From Aquabacterium sp. (GTDB lineage: Bacteria > Pseudomonadota > Gammaproteobacteria > Burkholderiales > Burkholderiaceae_C), in assembly GCF_030652515.1 (NCBI RefSeq), contig NZ_JAUSAR010000019.1, forward strand, positions 1 to 36,023: a stretch of 36,023 bases of DNA. Direction: 5' to 3'. The notes under the pieces were generated by a model that saw only the letters and a list, made by a program, of their open reading frames with translations, did no database searches and was not told the origin of the DNA. Of this stretch, positions 1 through 8,568 are shown piece by piece. The stretch's first letter is position 1. Every line of letters starts with the position of its first letter. The position numbers and the translations under genes are program-made.

Positions 1-282
1 GCAACCGTGCCACGCCACCAGCGGGGCGATCAGGGATGAGTCGGAGGCGGGCGGGGCGACTTCGGGGGCGGCGAGGCGCACAGGCCACGGCGGGTTGCCC
101 CTCGCGCAGCGAGGGGTCGGCGAGGACTGTTTGAGCTGGCCGCAGGCCAGCGAGTTCCGCAGCCGCCCGCCGTGGCCGAGCACCGAGCGCTGTCCGCCGC
201 TACGCGGTGGACCGCCACCATAGCAGCCCGGCCCGCCTCCGACTCATCCCTGATCGCCCCGCTGGTGGCGTGGCACGGTTGC
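1..282. repeat. Large nested inverted repeat (left structure)
   Basis: Bases 1-52 are the exact reverse complement of 231-282, so the whole segment can fold on itself; the arm may continue beyond the left edge of the window. Inside it are a second arm pair (83-94 with 166-177), a short hairpin (98-105 with 109-116, loop GCA) and a third hairpin (136-150, CTGGCC/GGCCAG). I see no plausible gene here: the open frames on both strands are low-complexity Arg/Ala/Pro translations of GC-rich DNA. It could be a non-autonomous mobile element, a structured RNA or a family-specific intergenic repeat; the sequence alone does not decide. Confidence 0.85.
129..157. repeat. TGTTTGAG-hairpin-GAGTTCC palindromic element, copy 1
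   Basis: The flank TGTTTGAG is followed by the hairpin CTGGCCGCAGGCCAG and then by CGAGTTCC. A second copy at about 415-453 has the same flanks but a different hairpin core that still pairs. Similar TGTTTGAG...GAGTTCC sequences are familiar from intergenic regions of Comamonadaceae genomes (from memory, not searched). Confidence 0.6.
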
Positions 283-293
283 AGTGGTGGCAG

Positions 294-312
294 GCCACCA
301 GCGGGGCGATCA
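294..312 (+). repeat. 19-bp repeat unit, third copy
   Basis: The same 19 bases occur in direct orientation at 14-32 and 294-312 and inverted at 251-269. The third copy starts inside a further hairpin (285-291 with 294-300) and sits at the junction between the left and right palindromic structures. This suggests that the two structures are related units or arose by duplication. Confidence 0.8.
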
Positions 313-314
313 AT

Positions 315-544
315 GGGCTGGGGCGGGCTCGGGCGGGGCGCCTGGCTGGGTGCTGAGAAGCGGAATGCCGAGGTGGGCGTGCGCAGCACGCATCAACATC
401 TGACCGGCCGTGGTTGTTTGAGCGAAGCGGCCAAAGGCCGCGCAGTGAGTTCCACGGCCCCACCTCGGCATGAGCATCGCAAGGCAGTTCCGCTTGAAAA
501 GCGGGACCACCAAGCTGAAGCCCTGCCGGAGACCGCCCCAGCCC
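315..544. repeat. Large nested inverted repeat (right structure)
   Basis: This is a second multi-stem palindrome. Paired arms seen by eye are 315-326 with 533-544, 358-365 with 488-495, 365-377 with 459-471, 406-413 with 452-459, and a central hairpin 427-432 with 436-441. The pairs are nested in order, so one long imperfect cruciform or RNA stem is possible. It ends about 50 bases before the start codon of the flavoenzyme gene at 595. Its transcription and function are unknown. Confidence 0.8.
415..453. repeat. TGTTTGAG-hairpin-GAGTTCC palindromic element, copy 2
   Basis: TGTTTGAGCGAA is followed by the hairpin GCGGCC-AAA-GGCCGC and then by GAGTTCC. The flanks match copy 1 while the stem differs and remains self-complementary, as expected if pairing rather than sequence is conserved. 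Confidence 0.6.
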
Positions 545-594
545 GCGCCCCGCGCTGCCAAGACAAAGCACCACTACACTCTTTGTCCTGAACC

Positions 595-1629
595 ATGAAG
601 ACCCGCATCACCACCCTCTTGGGCATTGAACACCCCATCGTCCTGCCCGGCATGACCTACGTCGCTGTGCCCGAACTGGTGGCCGCCGTCAGCAATGCCG
701 GTGGCTTGGGCATCCTGGCTTCGGGCGGTTTGTCGGCCGAAGAATGCCGCCTCGCCATCCAGCAAGTGCGTTCCTTGACCGACAAGCCCTTCGGCGTGGG
801 CTGCAGCCTGCTGCTGCCAGGCGCCACCGAATGCGCGCGCGTGGCCTTGCAAGAGCACGTGCCCGTCATCAACGTGTCGATGGGCCGCGCCGAATGGGTG
901 GTGCAAGGCGCCCATGCCTACGGCGGCAAAGTCATTGCCACCGTGTCCAACGAAAAGCACGCCCGTTCGGCCATCGACATGGGCGTCGATGGTTTGATCG
1001 TGACTGGCCACGAGGCCGCCGCACATGGTGGCGCCGTGACCTCGCTGGTGCTGATACCCGCCGTGCGCGACATGACCGACCTGCCCATCATCGCTGCCGG
1101 GGGCTTTGCCGATGGCCGGGGCCTGATGGCGGCCTTGGCGCTGGGCGCGGATGCCGTGGCCATGGGCACCCGCTTCGCCACCTCGCGTGAAAGCGTGGTG
1201 CACGCGGCCACCAAGCAATTGATCATCGACAAGCCGGCCGAGGACACCATCTACTCGTCCAACTTCGACACCTTCCCTTGCCGCGTCATGCGCACACCGG
1301 GCGGCCAGAAATACACGGCGCGGCGGCTGGGGCCAGGTCTGGTGATCGTGCGGTCGTGGCGCGCAGCGCGCGAGCTCAATGCGCCGCTGTGGCCTTTGAT
1401 GCGCGATGCCTTGCGGCAAGGTGTGGTCGGGGCCATCAAGGTGGCTTACTTTGGCGCGGCCACCTTGGCCATGCGCAAAGCCATCCACCAGGGCGACCAT
1501 GACGAAGGAGTGCAGTTGATCGGGCAATCGCAAGGCCTGGTGCATGACATGCCCACCGTGTCCGAAATCATTGGTCGCGTGATGCAGCAAGCCGCCGACA
1601 TCCGCCAGTCGCAGTTGCAACAAGGCTAA
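595..1629 (+). CDS. NAD(P)H-dependent flavin oxidoreductase / nitronate monooxygenase family
   Basis: This 344-residue TIM-barrel flavoenzyme belongs to the 2-nitropropane dioxygenase / nitronate monooxygenase family, FMN enzymes that oxidise alkyl nitronates or act as NAD(P)H:quinone reductases. Visible marks are the N-terminal HPIVLPGM, the glycine-rich AGGLGILASGG around residues 35-45, GHEAAAHGG at 138-146 (the usual GHEAGGH-type loop beside FMN), and the FMN-phosphate segment IIAAGGFADGRG near 165-176 followed by GADAVAMGTRF. The length fits the family. The ATG at 595 is chosen because homology-like sequence begins directly there, although no strong Shine-Dalgarno is seen. It stands alone downstream of the palindromic region. 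Physiological substrate is unknown; nitronate detoxification is only the family default. Confidence 0.85.
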   Translation: MKTRITTLLGIEHPIVLPGMTYVAVPELVAAVSNAGGLGILASGGLSAEECRLAIQQVRSLTDKPFGVGCSLLLPGATECARVALQEHVPVINVSMGRAEWVVQGAHAYGGKVIATVSNEKHARSAIDMGVDGLIVTGHEAAAHGGAVTSLVLIPAVRDMTDLPIIAAGGFADGRGLMAALALGADAVAMGTRFATSRESVVHAATKQLIIDKPAEDTIYSSNFDTFPCRVMRTPGGQKYTARRLGPGLVIVRSWRAARELNAPLWPLMRDALRQGVVGAIKVAYFGAATLAMRKAIHQGDHDEGVQLIGQSQGLVHDMPTVSEIIGRVMQQAADIRQSQLQQG

Positions 1630-1706
1630 TACCGCTCATACACGCTGGCACAACGCGGCGTTTCCTGAGAACATTCACTTCATCAGGGCTCCTCGAAGAG
1701 ACACCG

Positions 1707-3296
1707 ATGAATAATCCAGGTGAGTTGCGCCCGTCTCAGGGTTCTGAGACGGCGCATGGTGGTGTGGCGCGTTCCCAGTTCGAACAGCTGTTTTCTTTGG
1801 CCCCCGAGGCCTTGTTGGTGGCAGATGCCCAAGGGCGCCTCGTCAAGTGGAACGAGGCCGCCGCGTTGATGTTCGGCCATGACGAGCAGACCATGCCGTC
1901 GCTGAGCATCGACGACTTCTTGCCCGATCCGGCCCGTCGGCCCACCGCGCTGGCCATGGCTGGCCAGGCGAGCATGCCCGCCGCCAGCGAGATGTCGCCT
2001 GGCACCTGGTTCAAGGCTCAGCGTCGCGATGGCGCTACATTCGACGCCGAGGTCAGCCTGGGTCCGATTGAACTGGATGGGCAGCCGTGCGTGATCGCCA
2101 TCGTGCGCAACCAGACCGAGATGGTGCTGGCGCGCGAGCGGGCCGAAGCCGCCAAGCTGGCCAAGAGCACCTTCCTGGCCAACATGAGCCACGAGATACG
2201 CACGCCCATGAACGCCATCATGGGTTTGACGCAGTTGATGCTGCTGGAGCACCCCACATCGCAGCAACGCGATCGCCTGGGCCTGGTCATGGGCGCGGCC
2301 AAGCACCTGCTGGGCATCATCGATGACGTGTTGGACCTGTCCAAGATCGAGGCGGGCAAGCTGGCCTTGCACCCGGTTGATTTCAAGCTGGACGCCGTGC
2401 TGGATGCCGCCTGCGATGTGCTCGCCGACAGCATGCGCACCAAGGGTTTGACGATGGACCGGCACATTGGCCCGCAGGTGCCGCGGCTCTTGCATGGCGA
2501 CCCTCAGCGTTTGCAGCAGATCCTCATCAACTACGGCAGCAACGCGGCCAAGTTCACCACCAACGGGCATGTCAATCTGCGGGTCAAGCTGGTGGAGCAG
2601 AGCCCGTCCTGGGTGGTGCTGCGTTTCGAGGTCGAAGACACCGGCATCGGCGTGCCGCCCGAGCAGCAGCACCGCCTGTTCACCACCTTCGAACAAGTGG
2701 ACGCCTCCATGACCCGGCGCCATGGAGGTCCGGGCCTGGGTTTGTCCATCAGTCGGCACCTGGCCAGGCTGATGGGCGGAGAGGTGGGCTGCACCAGCGA
2801 GCCTGGCCAAGGCAGCGTGTTCTGGTTCACGGCCCGCTTGACGGCGGCTGACGCTGCGGCGCTGGTGCCCGAACAGGATGCACCGACCAGCCACAGTGAT
2901 TTGAAGTTGCGCTGCGAAGGTGCCCGGGTGCTGCTGGTGGAAGACCAGGCTTTGGGCCGGCTGGTGGCGCACGACATGCTGCGCTACATCGCGGGCATCG
3001 AGGCCGACACCGCCAGCGATGGGCTGGAAGCCGTGGAGCGTGCCAAGGGCCAGTCGTATGACCTGATCCTGATGGACATGCAGATGCCCAACATGAATGG
3101 CATGGACGCGTCGCGCCACATCCGGGCCCTGCCCGCGCATGCCGCCACGCCCATCATTGGCCTGACAGCCAACGCCTTCAGCGAAGACCGCCAGCGCTGC
3201 CTGGATGCGGGCATGAACGAACACCTGGCCAAGCCCTTGTCGGTGGAGGCCCTGACGGCGGTGCTCACGCGCTGGTTGGCGGCGCGGTCTTACTGA
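1707..3296 (+). CDS. PAS-domain hybrid sensor histidine kinase / response regulator
   Basis: A 529-residue cytoplasmic hybrid kinase with no transmembrane segment. Order: PAS domain (about 22-140), HisKA dimerisation domain with phospho-acceptor His162 in SHEIRTP, HATPase domain (N box around Asn275-Asn279, G1 DTGIG at 311-315, G2 GGPGLGL at 340-346), then a REC domain from about 405 with acidic pair Glu412/Asp413, phospho-acceptor Asp457 in LMDMQMP, Thr487 and Lys509. The G2 box has Pro where GGTGLGL is usual, so ATP-lid behaviour may be altered. No separate regulator gene is adjacent; signal and output are unknown. Its stop codon overlaps tail-to-tail with the MocR gene on the other strand (3290-3296). 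Confidence 0.93.
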   Translation: MNNPGELRPSQGSETAHGGVARSQFEQLFSLAPEALLVADAQGRLVKWNEAAALMFGHDEQTMPSLSIDDFLPDPARRPTALAMAGQASMPAASEMSPGTWFKAQRRDGATFDAEVSLGPIELDGQPCVIAIVRNQTEMVLARERAEAAKLAKSTFLANMSHEIRTPMNAIMGLTQLMLLEHPTSQQRDRLGLVMGAAKHLLGIIDDVLDLSKIEAGKLALHPVDFKLDAVLDAACDVLADSMRTKGLTMDRHIGPQVPRLLHGDPQRLQQILINYGSNAAKFTTNGHVNLRVKLVEQSPSWVVLRFEVEDTGIGVPPEQQHRLFTTFEQVDASMTRRHGGPGLGLSISRHLARLMGGEVGCTSEPGQGSVFWFTARLTAADAAALVPEQDAPTSHSDLKLRCEGARVLLVEDQALGRLVAHDMLRYIAGIEADTASDGLEAVERAKGQSYDLILMDMQMPNMNGMDASRHIRALPAHAATPIIGLTANAFSEDRQRCLDAGMNEHLAKPLSVEALTAVLTRWLAARSY

Positions 3297-4753
3297 AGAG
3301 CGCCCTTGCTCGGCGTTGACGACGAGGTTGGCGCGTGCTTGCGGGCGGCCACCAGGGCCTTCCAGAAGCGTGCATCCTGCGAGCTGGCAAAGTTGATGCG
3401 CATCAGCGTGCTGGCCTGCCGCTGCGCGTGGAACAGGGCGCCGGGCGCGATCAGCCAGCCAGCGTCCAGCATGGGCAGGGTCAGGCGTTCGGTGTCCACG
3501 CCCACGTCCATCCAGCCGAACAGGCCTTGGGGCTGGGCCGCGAAATGGCAACCTGATTGCCGCGCCAGTTGCAGGCAGCGCGCGCGGGCCACGTCCAGTT
3601 GCTGGATGACGCGTTCGCTGTGGCGGCGCAACTGGCCTTGCTCCAGGCACAGCGCCAGCGCCTGTTCCAGGATGGGCGGGGTGGTGAGCGTGGTCAGCAG
3701 CTTGGTGTTGATGATGCGGTCTACCAGATGCGCTGGCGCGGCGATGTAACCCACCCGCCAGCTCGGCGTCAGGATCTTTGAAAAGCTGCCCACCGAGATG
3801 GTGCGGCGCAGCTCATCCAGCACGCACAGGCGCGTGGCGTGGGCGGGTGCCAGGTAGGCGTAGATGTCGTCCTCCAGGATGTGGAAGTCGTGCACTTCGG
3901 CCAGGCGCAACACCTGGTGGGCATGGCCGGGCGACAGCAGGGCGCTGGTGGGGTTGTGCAGCACCGACACGGTCACGTACAGCTTGGGGCGGTGGGTTTT
4001 GCACAGGGTGTCCAGCACGGCCAGGTCGGGGCCATCGGGCCCGCGTGGCACGGGCAGCACACGCATGCCCATCTGGGCCAGCCGCGCGAACTCGATCGCC
4101 CAACCCGGGTCGTCCACCAGCACCGCGTCACCGGCTTGCAGCAAGGTGCGCGACACCACGTCCAGCGCATGCGTGGCGCCCACGGTGCTGATGATCTGGC
4201 CGGCATCGGTCTTCAACCCGAACTCACCGAGCTTGCGCGACACGGCTTCACGAAACCTTGAATCGCCTGCAGGCTCGCCGTAGTGCAAGGTCAGTGGCAG
4301 CAGGCGATCGCCTTGCGTCACCTTGCGCAAGGCGGCGCCCAGCATGGCCGCGTCCAGCCAGGCTGGGGGCAGGGTGCCCAGGCCGGGCATGGGGTGGCTG
4401 CCGGGTTCGTGGAACATGCCCTTGATGAGCGTGGTGGCGTCGATCGGGGTGCGGGGCTGGAAAGGGTGGGGCGCTTTGATGGCCCGGGATGGGCTGCCTT
4501 CTTTGGTGTGCCCCTGCGCCTGGCGCACAAAGAAGCCGCGCTGCCGGTGCGACTCGATCAGGCCTTGCGCCAGCAGTTGGTCGTAGGCGGCTACCACGGT
4601 GTAGGGGCTGACACCATGAGCCTGCGCGCACTCGCGCACCGAGGGCAGACGCGAGCCCGGTGCCAGCAGGTGCTGGCGGATGCGCTGGGCAAAGCGGGCC
4701 ACCAGCTGTTCGGTCAGGGTCTGGGCGCTGTCGCGGGTCAAGGGCGTGGTCAT
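3290..4753 (-). CDS. MocR-type transcriptional regulator (GntR HTH + aminotransferase fold)
   Basis: A 487-residue PLP-dependent regulator of the MocR/PdxR/GabR class. Residues 1-78 form a GntR winged helix (LAPGSRLPSVRECAQAHGVS, then a wing ending in QRGFFV). A linker leads to a class I aminotransferase fold from about 115, with HNPTS near 266, the Asp/Tyr pair in EDDIYAY (294-300) and the Schiff-base lysine Lys326 in VGSFSKILTP. The ATG at 4753 is chosen because it starts right before the GntR domain; the open frame upstream is non-homologous. It is divergent from the EamA transporter gene at 4853 with 99 bp between them, the usual MocR arrangement with its target. The effector is unknown, probably an amino compound plus PLP. 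Confidence 0.93.
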   Translation of the reverse strand: MTTPLTRDSAQTLTEQLVARFAQRIRQHLLAPGSRLPSVRECAQAHGVSPYTVVAAYDQLLAQGLIESHRQRGFFVRQAQGHTKEGSPSRAIKAPHPFQPRTPIDATTLIKGMFHEPGSHPMPGLGTLPPAWLDAAMLGAALRKVTQGDRLLPLTLHYGEPAGDSRFREAVSRKLGEFGLKTDAGQIISTVGATHALDVVSRTLLQAGDAVLVDDPGWAIEFARLAQMGMRVLPVPRGPDGPDLAVLDTLCKTHRPKLYVTVSVLHNPTSALLSPGHAHQVLRLAEVHDFHILEDDIYAYLAPAHATRLCVLDELRRTISVGSFSKILTPSWRVGYIAAPAHLVDRIINTKLLTTLTTPPILEQALALCLEQGQLRRHSERVIQQLDVARARCLQLARQSGCHFAAQPQGLFGWMDVGVDTERLTLPMLDAGWLIAPGALFHAQRQASTLMRINFASSQDARFWKALVAARKHAPTSSSTPSKGALQ

Positions 4754-4814
4754 GGTCAGTGGATGTGTTGGTGGTTTGGCCAGTACAGATTGTTCAATGA
4801 CGTGGCTTTGTGTA

Positions 4815-4833
4815 TTGGTCATGTGCTGGTCAA
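4815..4833. promoter_or_regulatory. Candidate MocR operator (direct repeat)
   Basis: TGGTCA occurs at 4816-4821 and again at 4827-4832, start-to-start 11 bp, that is one DNA helical turn. A related TGGCCA lies at 4777-4782 and another TGGTCA at 4753-4758 across the MocR start codon. MocR-class regulators commonly bind direct repeats in the divergent intergenic region. Position just upstream of the transporter start at 4853 fits, but binding is inferred. Confidence 0.45.
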
Positions 4834-4852
4834 TCGCCCTAGAGTGCCACAG

Positions 4853-5794
4853 ATGAACACCACACCACAAGTCCTTGTCCGCCGCCCCGTGTGGGCAGCC
4901 TGGCCCACCGTTTCGCCGCGCTGGCTGGGCGCTTTGGCGGTGCTGATGTTTGCGATGACGATTCCCATGACCCGGCTGGCCAATGGTTCGGTCGAGGCGC
5001 CTCAACTGCCACCGCTGTTCGTGGCGGTGGGGCGTGGGGCCATCGCCGGTTTGTTGGCCATGGCGTACCTGTGGGCGGTGCGTGCGGCCCGCCCTGCCAA
5101 GGCGCAATGGCCCTTGCTGGCAGGCGTGGTGCTGGGGGCGGTGCTGATTTTCCCGCTGTGCATGGGCTGGGCGGTGCGCGTAGTGCCTGCGGCGCACGCG
5201 GCCGTCATCGTGGGCCTGCTCCCTATGTGCACCGCGGCGCTGGCCTCGTGGTGGTTGGGGCAAAGGCCTGGCTTGGCCTTTTGGCTGGCCGGGGCCGTGG
5301 GCAGCACGCTGGTGTTGATGTTCGCGCTGGGCGTGGCCCGCGCACATGGCGCCGACCATTGGGTGAGCGCAGATGCCTGGCTCGTGGTGGCCATGCTGGG
5401 CGCGTCACTGGCCTATGTGGCAGGGGCCGCCTTGTCCCGGCAAATGCCTGCTGCGCAGGCCATCTCATGGGCCTTGGTCGCGGCCTTGCCCGTCACCCTG
5501 CCAACCGCAGCCTGGTCCTGGCCCACCGAAGCGGTGAGCTGGCAGGCCTGGGGCGCCTTCGCCTACGTGGCCGTGATCTCGACTTGGCTAGGCTTCTTCG
5601 CGTGGTATGCGGCCCTGGCTCGCGATCCCATGCGCGTCAGCCAGTTGCAGTTGATGCAGCCCTTCACGTCCATCGCCTTGTCGGTGCTGGTGCTGCAGGA
5701 AGCCGTCGATGCTTCAACGTGGCTGGTGGCCGGTGCGGTGTTGCTGGTGGTGATCTGGGGCCAGCATGCGGCCCGTCGAGAGATGAAGCAATGA
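4853..5794 (+). CDS. EamA/DMT-superfamily membrane transporter
   Basis: A 313-residue inner-membrane protein with about ten hydrophobic segments in two repeated halves, as in EamA (RhaT/YdcZ-like) drug/metabolite transporters. The first half starts with WLGALAVLMFAMTIPMTRLA, and the second ends with a conserved-looking LQLMQPFTSIALSVLVLQE region. Such proteins usually export amino acids or other small metabolites. The ATG at 4853 gives a family-typical N terminus; the long in-frame extension upstream overlaps the divergent regulator gene and is not coding. The stop overlaps the ATG of the next aminotransferase gene (ATGA, 5791-5794), so the two are translationally coupled and likely controlled by the MocR protein. 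Confidence 0.9.
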   Translation: MNTTPQVLVRRPVWAAWPTVSPRWLGALAVLMFAMTIPMTRLANGSVEAPQLPPLFVAVGRGAIAGLLAMAYLWAVRAARPAKAQWPLLAGVVLGAVLIFPLCMGWAVRVVPAAHAAVIVGLLPMCTAALASWWLGQRPGLAFWLAGAVGSTLVLMFALGVARAHGADHWVSADAWLVVAMLGASLAYVAGAALSRQMPAAQAISWALVAALPVTLPTAAWSWPTEAVSWQAWGAFAYVAVISTWLGFFAWYAALARDPMRVSQLQLMQPFTSIALSVLVLQEAVDASTWLVAGAVLLVVIWGQHAARREMKQ

Positions 5795-6978
5795 TCTTCA
5801 CATTGGCCCGGCGCACTCAGCGCATGAACTCATCGGCCATCCGCGAGATCCTCAAACTCACGGAGCGGCCTGGTGTGTTGTCGATGGCGGGTGGTCTGCC
5901 CGCGCCAGCTTCTTTTCCCATAGAAGCCCTCCAGCGGGCGTGCGATCAGGTGCTGTCCACGCAAGGTGCGGCCGCCTTGCAGTACGCCGCCACCGAAGGC
6001 CTGCCGCCTTTGCGCGAATGGATCGCCCGGCGTTTGTCCCAAAGTGCCTGGCAGGTGGAGGCCTCGCAAGTGCTGATCACCACGGGGTCGCAGCAGGGGC
6101 TGGACCTGGTCGGCAAGGTCATGCTGGACGAAGGCTCGCCAGTGCTGGTGGAGCAGCCCACTTACCTGGGCGCGCTGCAGGCGTTCGCACCTTATGAGCC
6201 TGTGTTCCGGCCGTGGGCATCCGACGCCGAGGGGCCGCTGCCGTCAGCTTTGTCAAAGGCCGAGCCTGCGCGCCTGGCCTACCTGGTGCCCAACTTCCAG
6301 AATCCCAGCGGGCATGGCATCGCCGATGCGCGTCGGCGTGAGATCGCTCAGCAGACCCGGCGAAGCAACACACCATTGCTGGAAGACGACCCTTATGGCG
6401 AGTTGTGGTTCGATGCACCGCCGCCTCCGCCCCTGGCCGCGCATGCGCCCGAGCAGGTGATTTACCTGGGCTCGTTTTCCAAAGTGCTGGCGCCGGGCTT
6501 GCGCGTGGGCTACATCGTCACGCCCAGAGGCGAGCACCCTGGCACACTGGCCTTGCGCGCCAAGCTCTTGCAGGCCAAGCAGGCCAGCGACTTGCACACG
6601 CCCGCGCTCAACCAGCGCATCATCATGCAGTTGCTGGATTCTGGCTTTGACCTGGAGGGCCACCTGGAGACCGTGCGCGTCCGTTACCGTGCCCAGCGTG
6701 ATGCCATGGCCACCGCTTTGGCCCGCCACCTGCCGGCAGGATGCACCTGGCAGCTGCCCCAGGGCGGCATGTTCTTCTGGGTGACTTGCCCTGATGGGAT
6801 CGACACCTTGCAGCGCCTGCCCTCAGCGGTGGAAGCGGGGGCGGCCTATGTGCCAGGCGTGTCGTTCTACGCAGGTAGCGCGCCAGGGCAGGTCAACACC
6901 ATGCGCCTGTCATTCGTCACCTTGTCACCCTCCGAGATCGACGAGGCCGTGTCCCGCCTGGCCCGCTGCCTGGTGTGA
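5791..6978 (+). CDS. PLP-dependent class I aminotransferase (LysN/2-aminoadipate type)
   Basis: A 395-residue aminotransferase resembling the catalytic half of MocR proteins, as in 2-aminoadipate or multi-substrate aminotransferases. Marks are the N-terminal [14 protein letters not shown] and [16 protein letters not shown] (168-174), the cofactor-contacting EDDPYGE (198-204), the Schiff-base Lys231 in [11 protein letters not shown] and Arg238 in GLRVGYI. No HTH is present. It overlaps the EamA gene by four bases, so a substrate handled by both the exporter and the enzyme is likely. The precise amino acid cannot be read from sequence. Confidence 0.92.
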   Translation: MIFTLARRTQRMNSSAIREILKLTERPGVLSMAGGLPAPASFPIEALQRACDQVLSTQGAAALQYAATEGLPPLREWIARRLSQSAWQVEASQVLITTGSQQGLDLVGKVMLDEGSPVLVEQPTYLGALQAFAPYEPVFRPWASDAEGPLPSALSKAEPARLAYLVPNFQNPSGHGIADARRREIAQQTRRSNTPLLEDDPYGELWFDAPPPPPLAAHAPEQVIYLGSFSKVLAPGLRVGYIVTPRGEHPGTLALRAKLLQAKQASDLHTPALNQRIIMQLLDSGFDLEGHLETVRVRYRAQRDAMATALARHLPAGCTWQLPQGGMFFWVTCPDGIDTLQRLPSAVEAGAAYVPGVSFYAGSAPGQVNTMRLSFVTLSPSEIDEAVSRLARCLV

Positions 6979-7006
6979 GCACCGTGCAGGCTGGTACGCT
7001 TGCGCG

Positions 7007-8251
7007 ATGCCTTCCATACCCTTATTTGAACGTGAGCTGTCCGAGTTGGCGCAAGCGCATCTGCTGCGCCACCGCCGCGAGGTCTCGCCCCTGTTGCCGC
7101 CAGCCGACCTGTCGCCCGACCAGGAGCATGTGCGCGGCACCACCTACGTGATCAACGGCCAGACGCGCCTGTCCTTTGGTGGCAACGACTACCTGGGTTT
7201 GTCACAACACCCCGCCTTGATCCTGGCCGCGCAGCAAGCCGCCGGGCGTTATGGCGTGGGCGCCACGGCCTCGCCCTCGGTGTGCGGCCACAGCCCATCG
7301 CACGAGGCGCTGGAGCTGGAGCTGGCGGCCATGGTGGGCCTGCCGCGCGCTGTGTCTTTTGTGTCGGGCTACATGGCCAATGTGGGTGTGATTCCGGCGT
7401 TGGTGGGCCGCGGTGACGCGATCTTCTCCGATGCCCTGAACCATGCCTGCCTGATCGATGGTGCTCGTTTGTCGCGGGCCGATGTCCATGTGATGCCGCA
7501 TGGTGACCTGGCCGCTTTGGACGCGGCCTTGCAAGCCAGCACGGCCCGGCGCAAGCTGGTGCTCACCGACGCGGTGTTCAGCATGGACGGCAACATCGCC
7601 AATGTGCCCGCCTTGCTGGCCCTGTGCGAGCGTCACGATGCCTGGTTGATGGTCGACGATGCCCACGGCTTTGGGGTGCTGGGCGCGCATGGTGAAGGCA
7701 CCTTGGCTCACTGGGGCATCACCGGGCGCGATGGTGTGTCACCTGAATGGCAAGGCCGCCTGCACCGCCTGATCTACATGGCCACCTTGGGCAAGGCCGC
7801 GGGCGTGGCGGGCGCCTTCGTGGCGGGTGAGTCCACCCTGGTCGAATGGCTGGTGCAGAAGGCGCGCACCTACATGTTCGCGACCGCCGCGCCCGCCATG
7901 CTCACCGAGGCCGTGCGGGCCAGCCTGCGCGTGATTCAGGAGGAGGGAGGTCGGCGCCAGCACCTGGCCCGATTGCGAGACCAATTGCGAGACCGCTTGC
8001 GCACAGGCTTGAAGCTGCCCCGCCCCTGGCGCCTGATGCCGTCCGAGACGGCCATTCAGCCCTTGATCATCGGCCGCAACGAAGACGCCCTGGCCGTGAT
8101 GGCCCACCTGGACCGCCAAGGCCTGTGGGTGCCCGCCATCCGTCCACCGACCGTGCCCCCCGGCACCGCCCGCTTGCGCATTTCCTTGTCGGCGGCGCAC
8201 ACTTGTGCGCACGTCGATGCCTTGTGCCAGGCCCTGTCCGAGGCGGTCTGA
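7007..8251 (+). CDS. bioF: 8-amino-7-oxononanoate synthase (biotin synthesis)
   Basis: A 414-residue alpha-oxoamine synthase. BioF condenses pimeloyl-ACP (or -CoA) with L-alanine, releasing CO2, in biotin synthesis. Visible motifs: [12 protein letters not shown] (58-69), [12 protein letters not shown] (145-156), [10 protein letters not shown] (217-226) with the PLP-contacting Asp217/His220, Schiff-base Lys263 in [14 protein letters not shown], and a C-terminal [20 protein letters not shown] stretch characteristic of BioF. The start at 7007 lies 28 bases after the preceding stop. No other bio gene is in the window. The segment [17 protein letters not shown] differs somewhat from the usual SRLVSGYS-type sequence, so another AOS activity is possible but less likely. 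Confidence 0.9.
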   Translation: MPSIPLFERELSELAQAHLLRHRREVSPLLPPADLSPDQEHVRGTTYVINGQTRLSFGGNDYLGLSQHPALILAAQQAAGRYGVGATASPSVCGHSPSHEALELELAAMVGLPRAVSFVSGYMANVGVIPALVGRGDAIFSDALNHACLIDGARLSRADVHVMPHGDLAALDAALQASTARRKLVLTDAVFSMDGNIANVPALLALCERHDAWLMVDDAHGFGVLGAHGEGTLAHWGITGRDGVSPEWQGRLHRLIYMATLGKAAGVAGAFVAGESTLVEWLVQKARTYMFATAAPAMLTEAVRASLRVIQEEGGRRQHLARLRDQLRDRLRTGLKLPRPWRLMPSETAIQPLIIGRNEDALAVMAHLDRQGLWVPAIRPPTVPPGTARLRISLSAAHTCAHVDALCQALSEAV

Positions 8252-8281
8252 GCTACGATGGCTTCAACAAGGAGTTTGACC

Positions 8282-8554
8282 ATGGACACCCACAAACTGA
8301 AGACCGCGATGGCGCAACTGCAAAGCGAGCTGGAATCGGGCGGCAAGCTCGACCCTGAACTGCAGCAGTTGCTCAAATCATTGGACAAGGACATCCAGTC
8401 GGCCCTGGCCGCGAACGAACAACCGGAAGACGACCTGGTCGCCAGCCTGAACGAGCGCACCCAGGCCATCGATGCCCGCTTCTCGGCCGAGCATCCCTAC
8501 CTGTCCACCACCTTGCGCGACGTGATGGACACGCTGGGCAAGATGGGGATCTGA
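8282..8554 (+). CDS. DUF4404 family protein
   Basis: A 90-residue acidic, mostly helical protein of the DUF4404 type, with no signal peptide or membrane segment. The ATG at 8282 is chosen because AAGGAG at 8269-8274 is at optimal distance; the in-frame start 24 bases upstream lacks this. It follows bioF by 30 bases and is probably cotranscribed. Function unknown. Its last bases converge on miaB. Confidence 0.8.
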   Translation: MDTHKLKTAMAQLQSELESGGKLDPELQQLLKSLDKDIQSALAANEQPEDDLVASLNERTQAIDARFSAEHPYLSTTLRDVMDTLGKMGI

Positions 8555-8568
8555 CCGAACGAGCGGCC

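Noticed and set aside
1683..3650. 655-codon open frame on the minus strand across the hybrid kinase
   Set aside because: It is antisense to a clear PAS/HisKA/HATPase/REC protein, rich in His/Arg/Gln/Gly as expected for a GC-rich shadow frame, and has no recognisable domain.
4283..4852. N-terminal extension of the EamA transporter frame
   Set aside because: It overlaps the MocR gene on the other strand and has no membrane segments; the family-like start is at 4853.
4754..5359. N-terminal extension of the MocR frame (reading leftwards from 5359)
   Set aside because: It lies antisense to the transporter and precedes the GntR domain with low-complexity sequence.
4891..5790. In-frame extension upstream of the aminotransferase on the plus strand
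   Set aside because: It overlaps the EamA gene in another frame; the membrane-protein pattern and the ATGA junction support a start at 5791.
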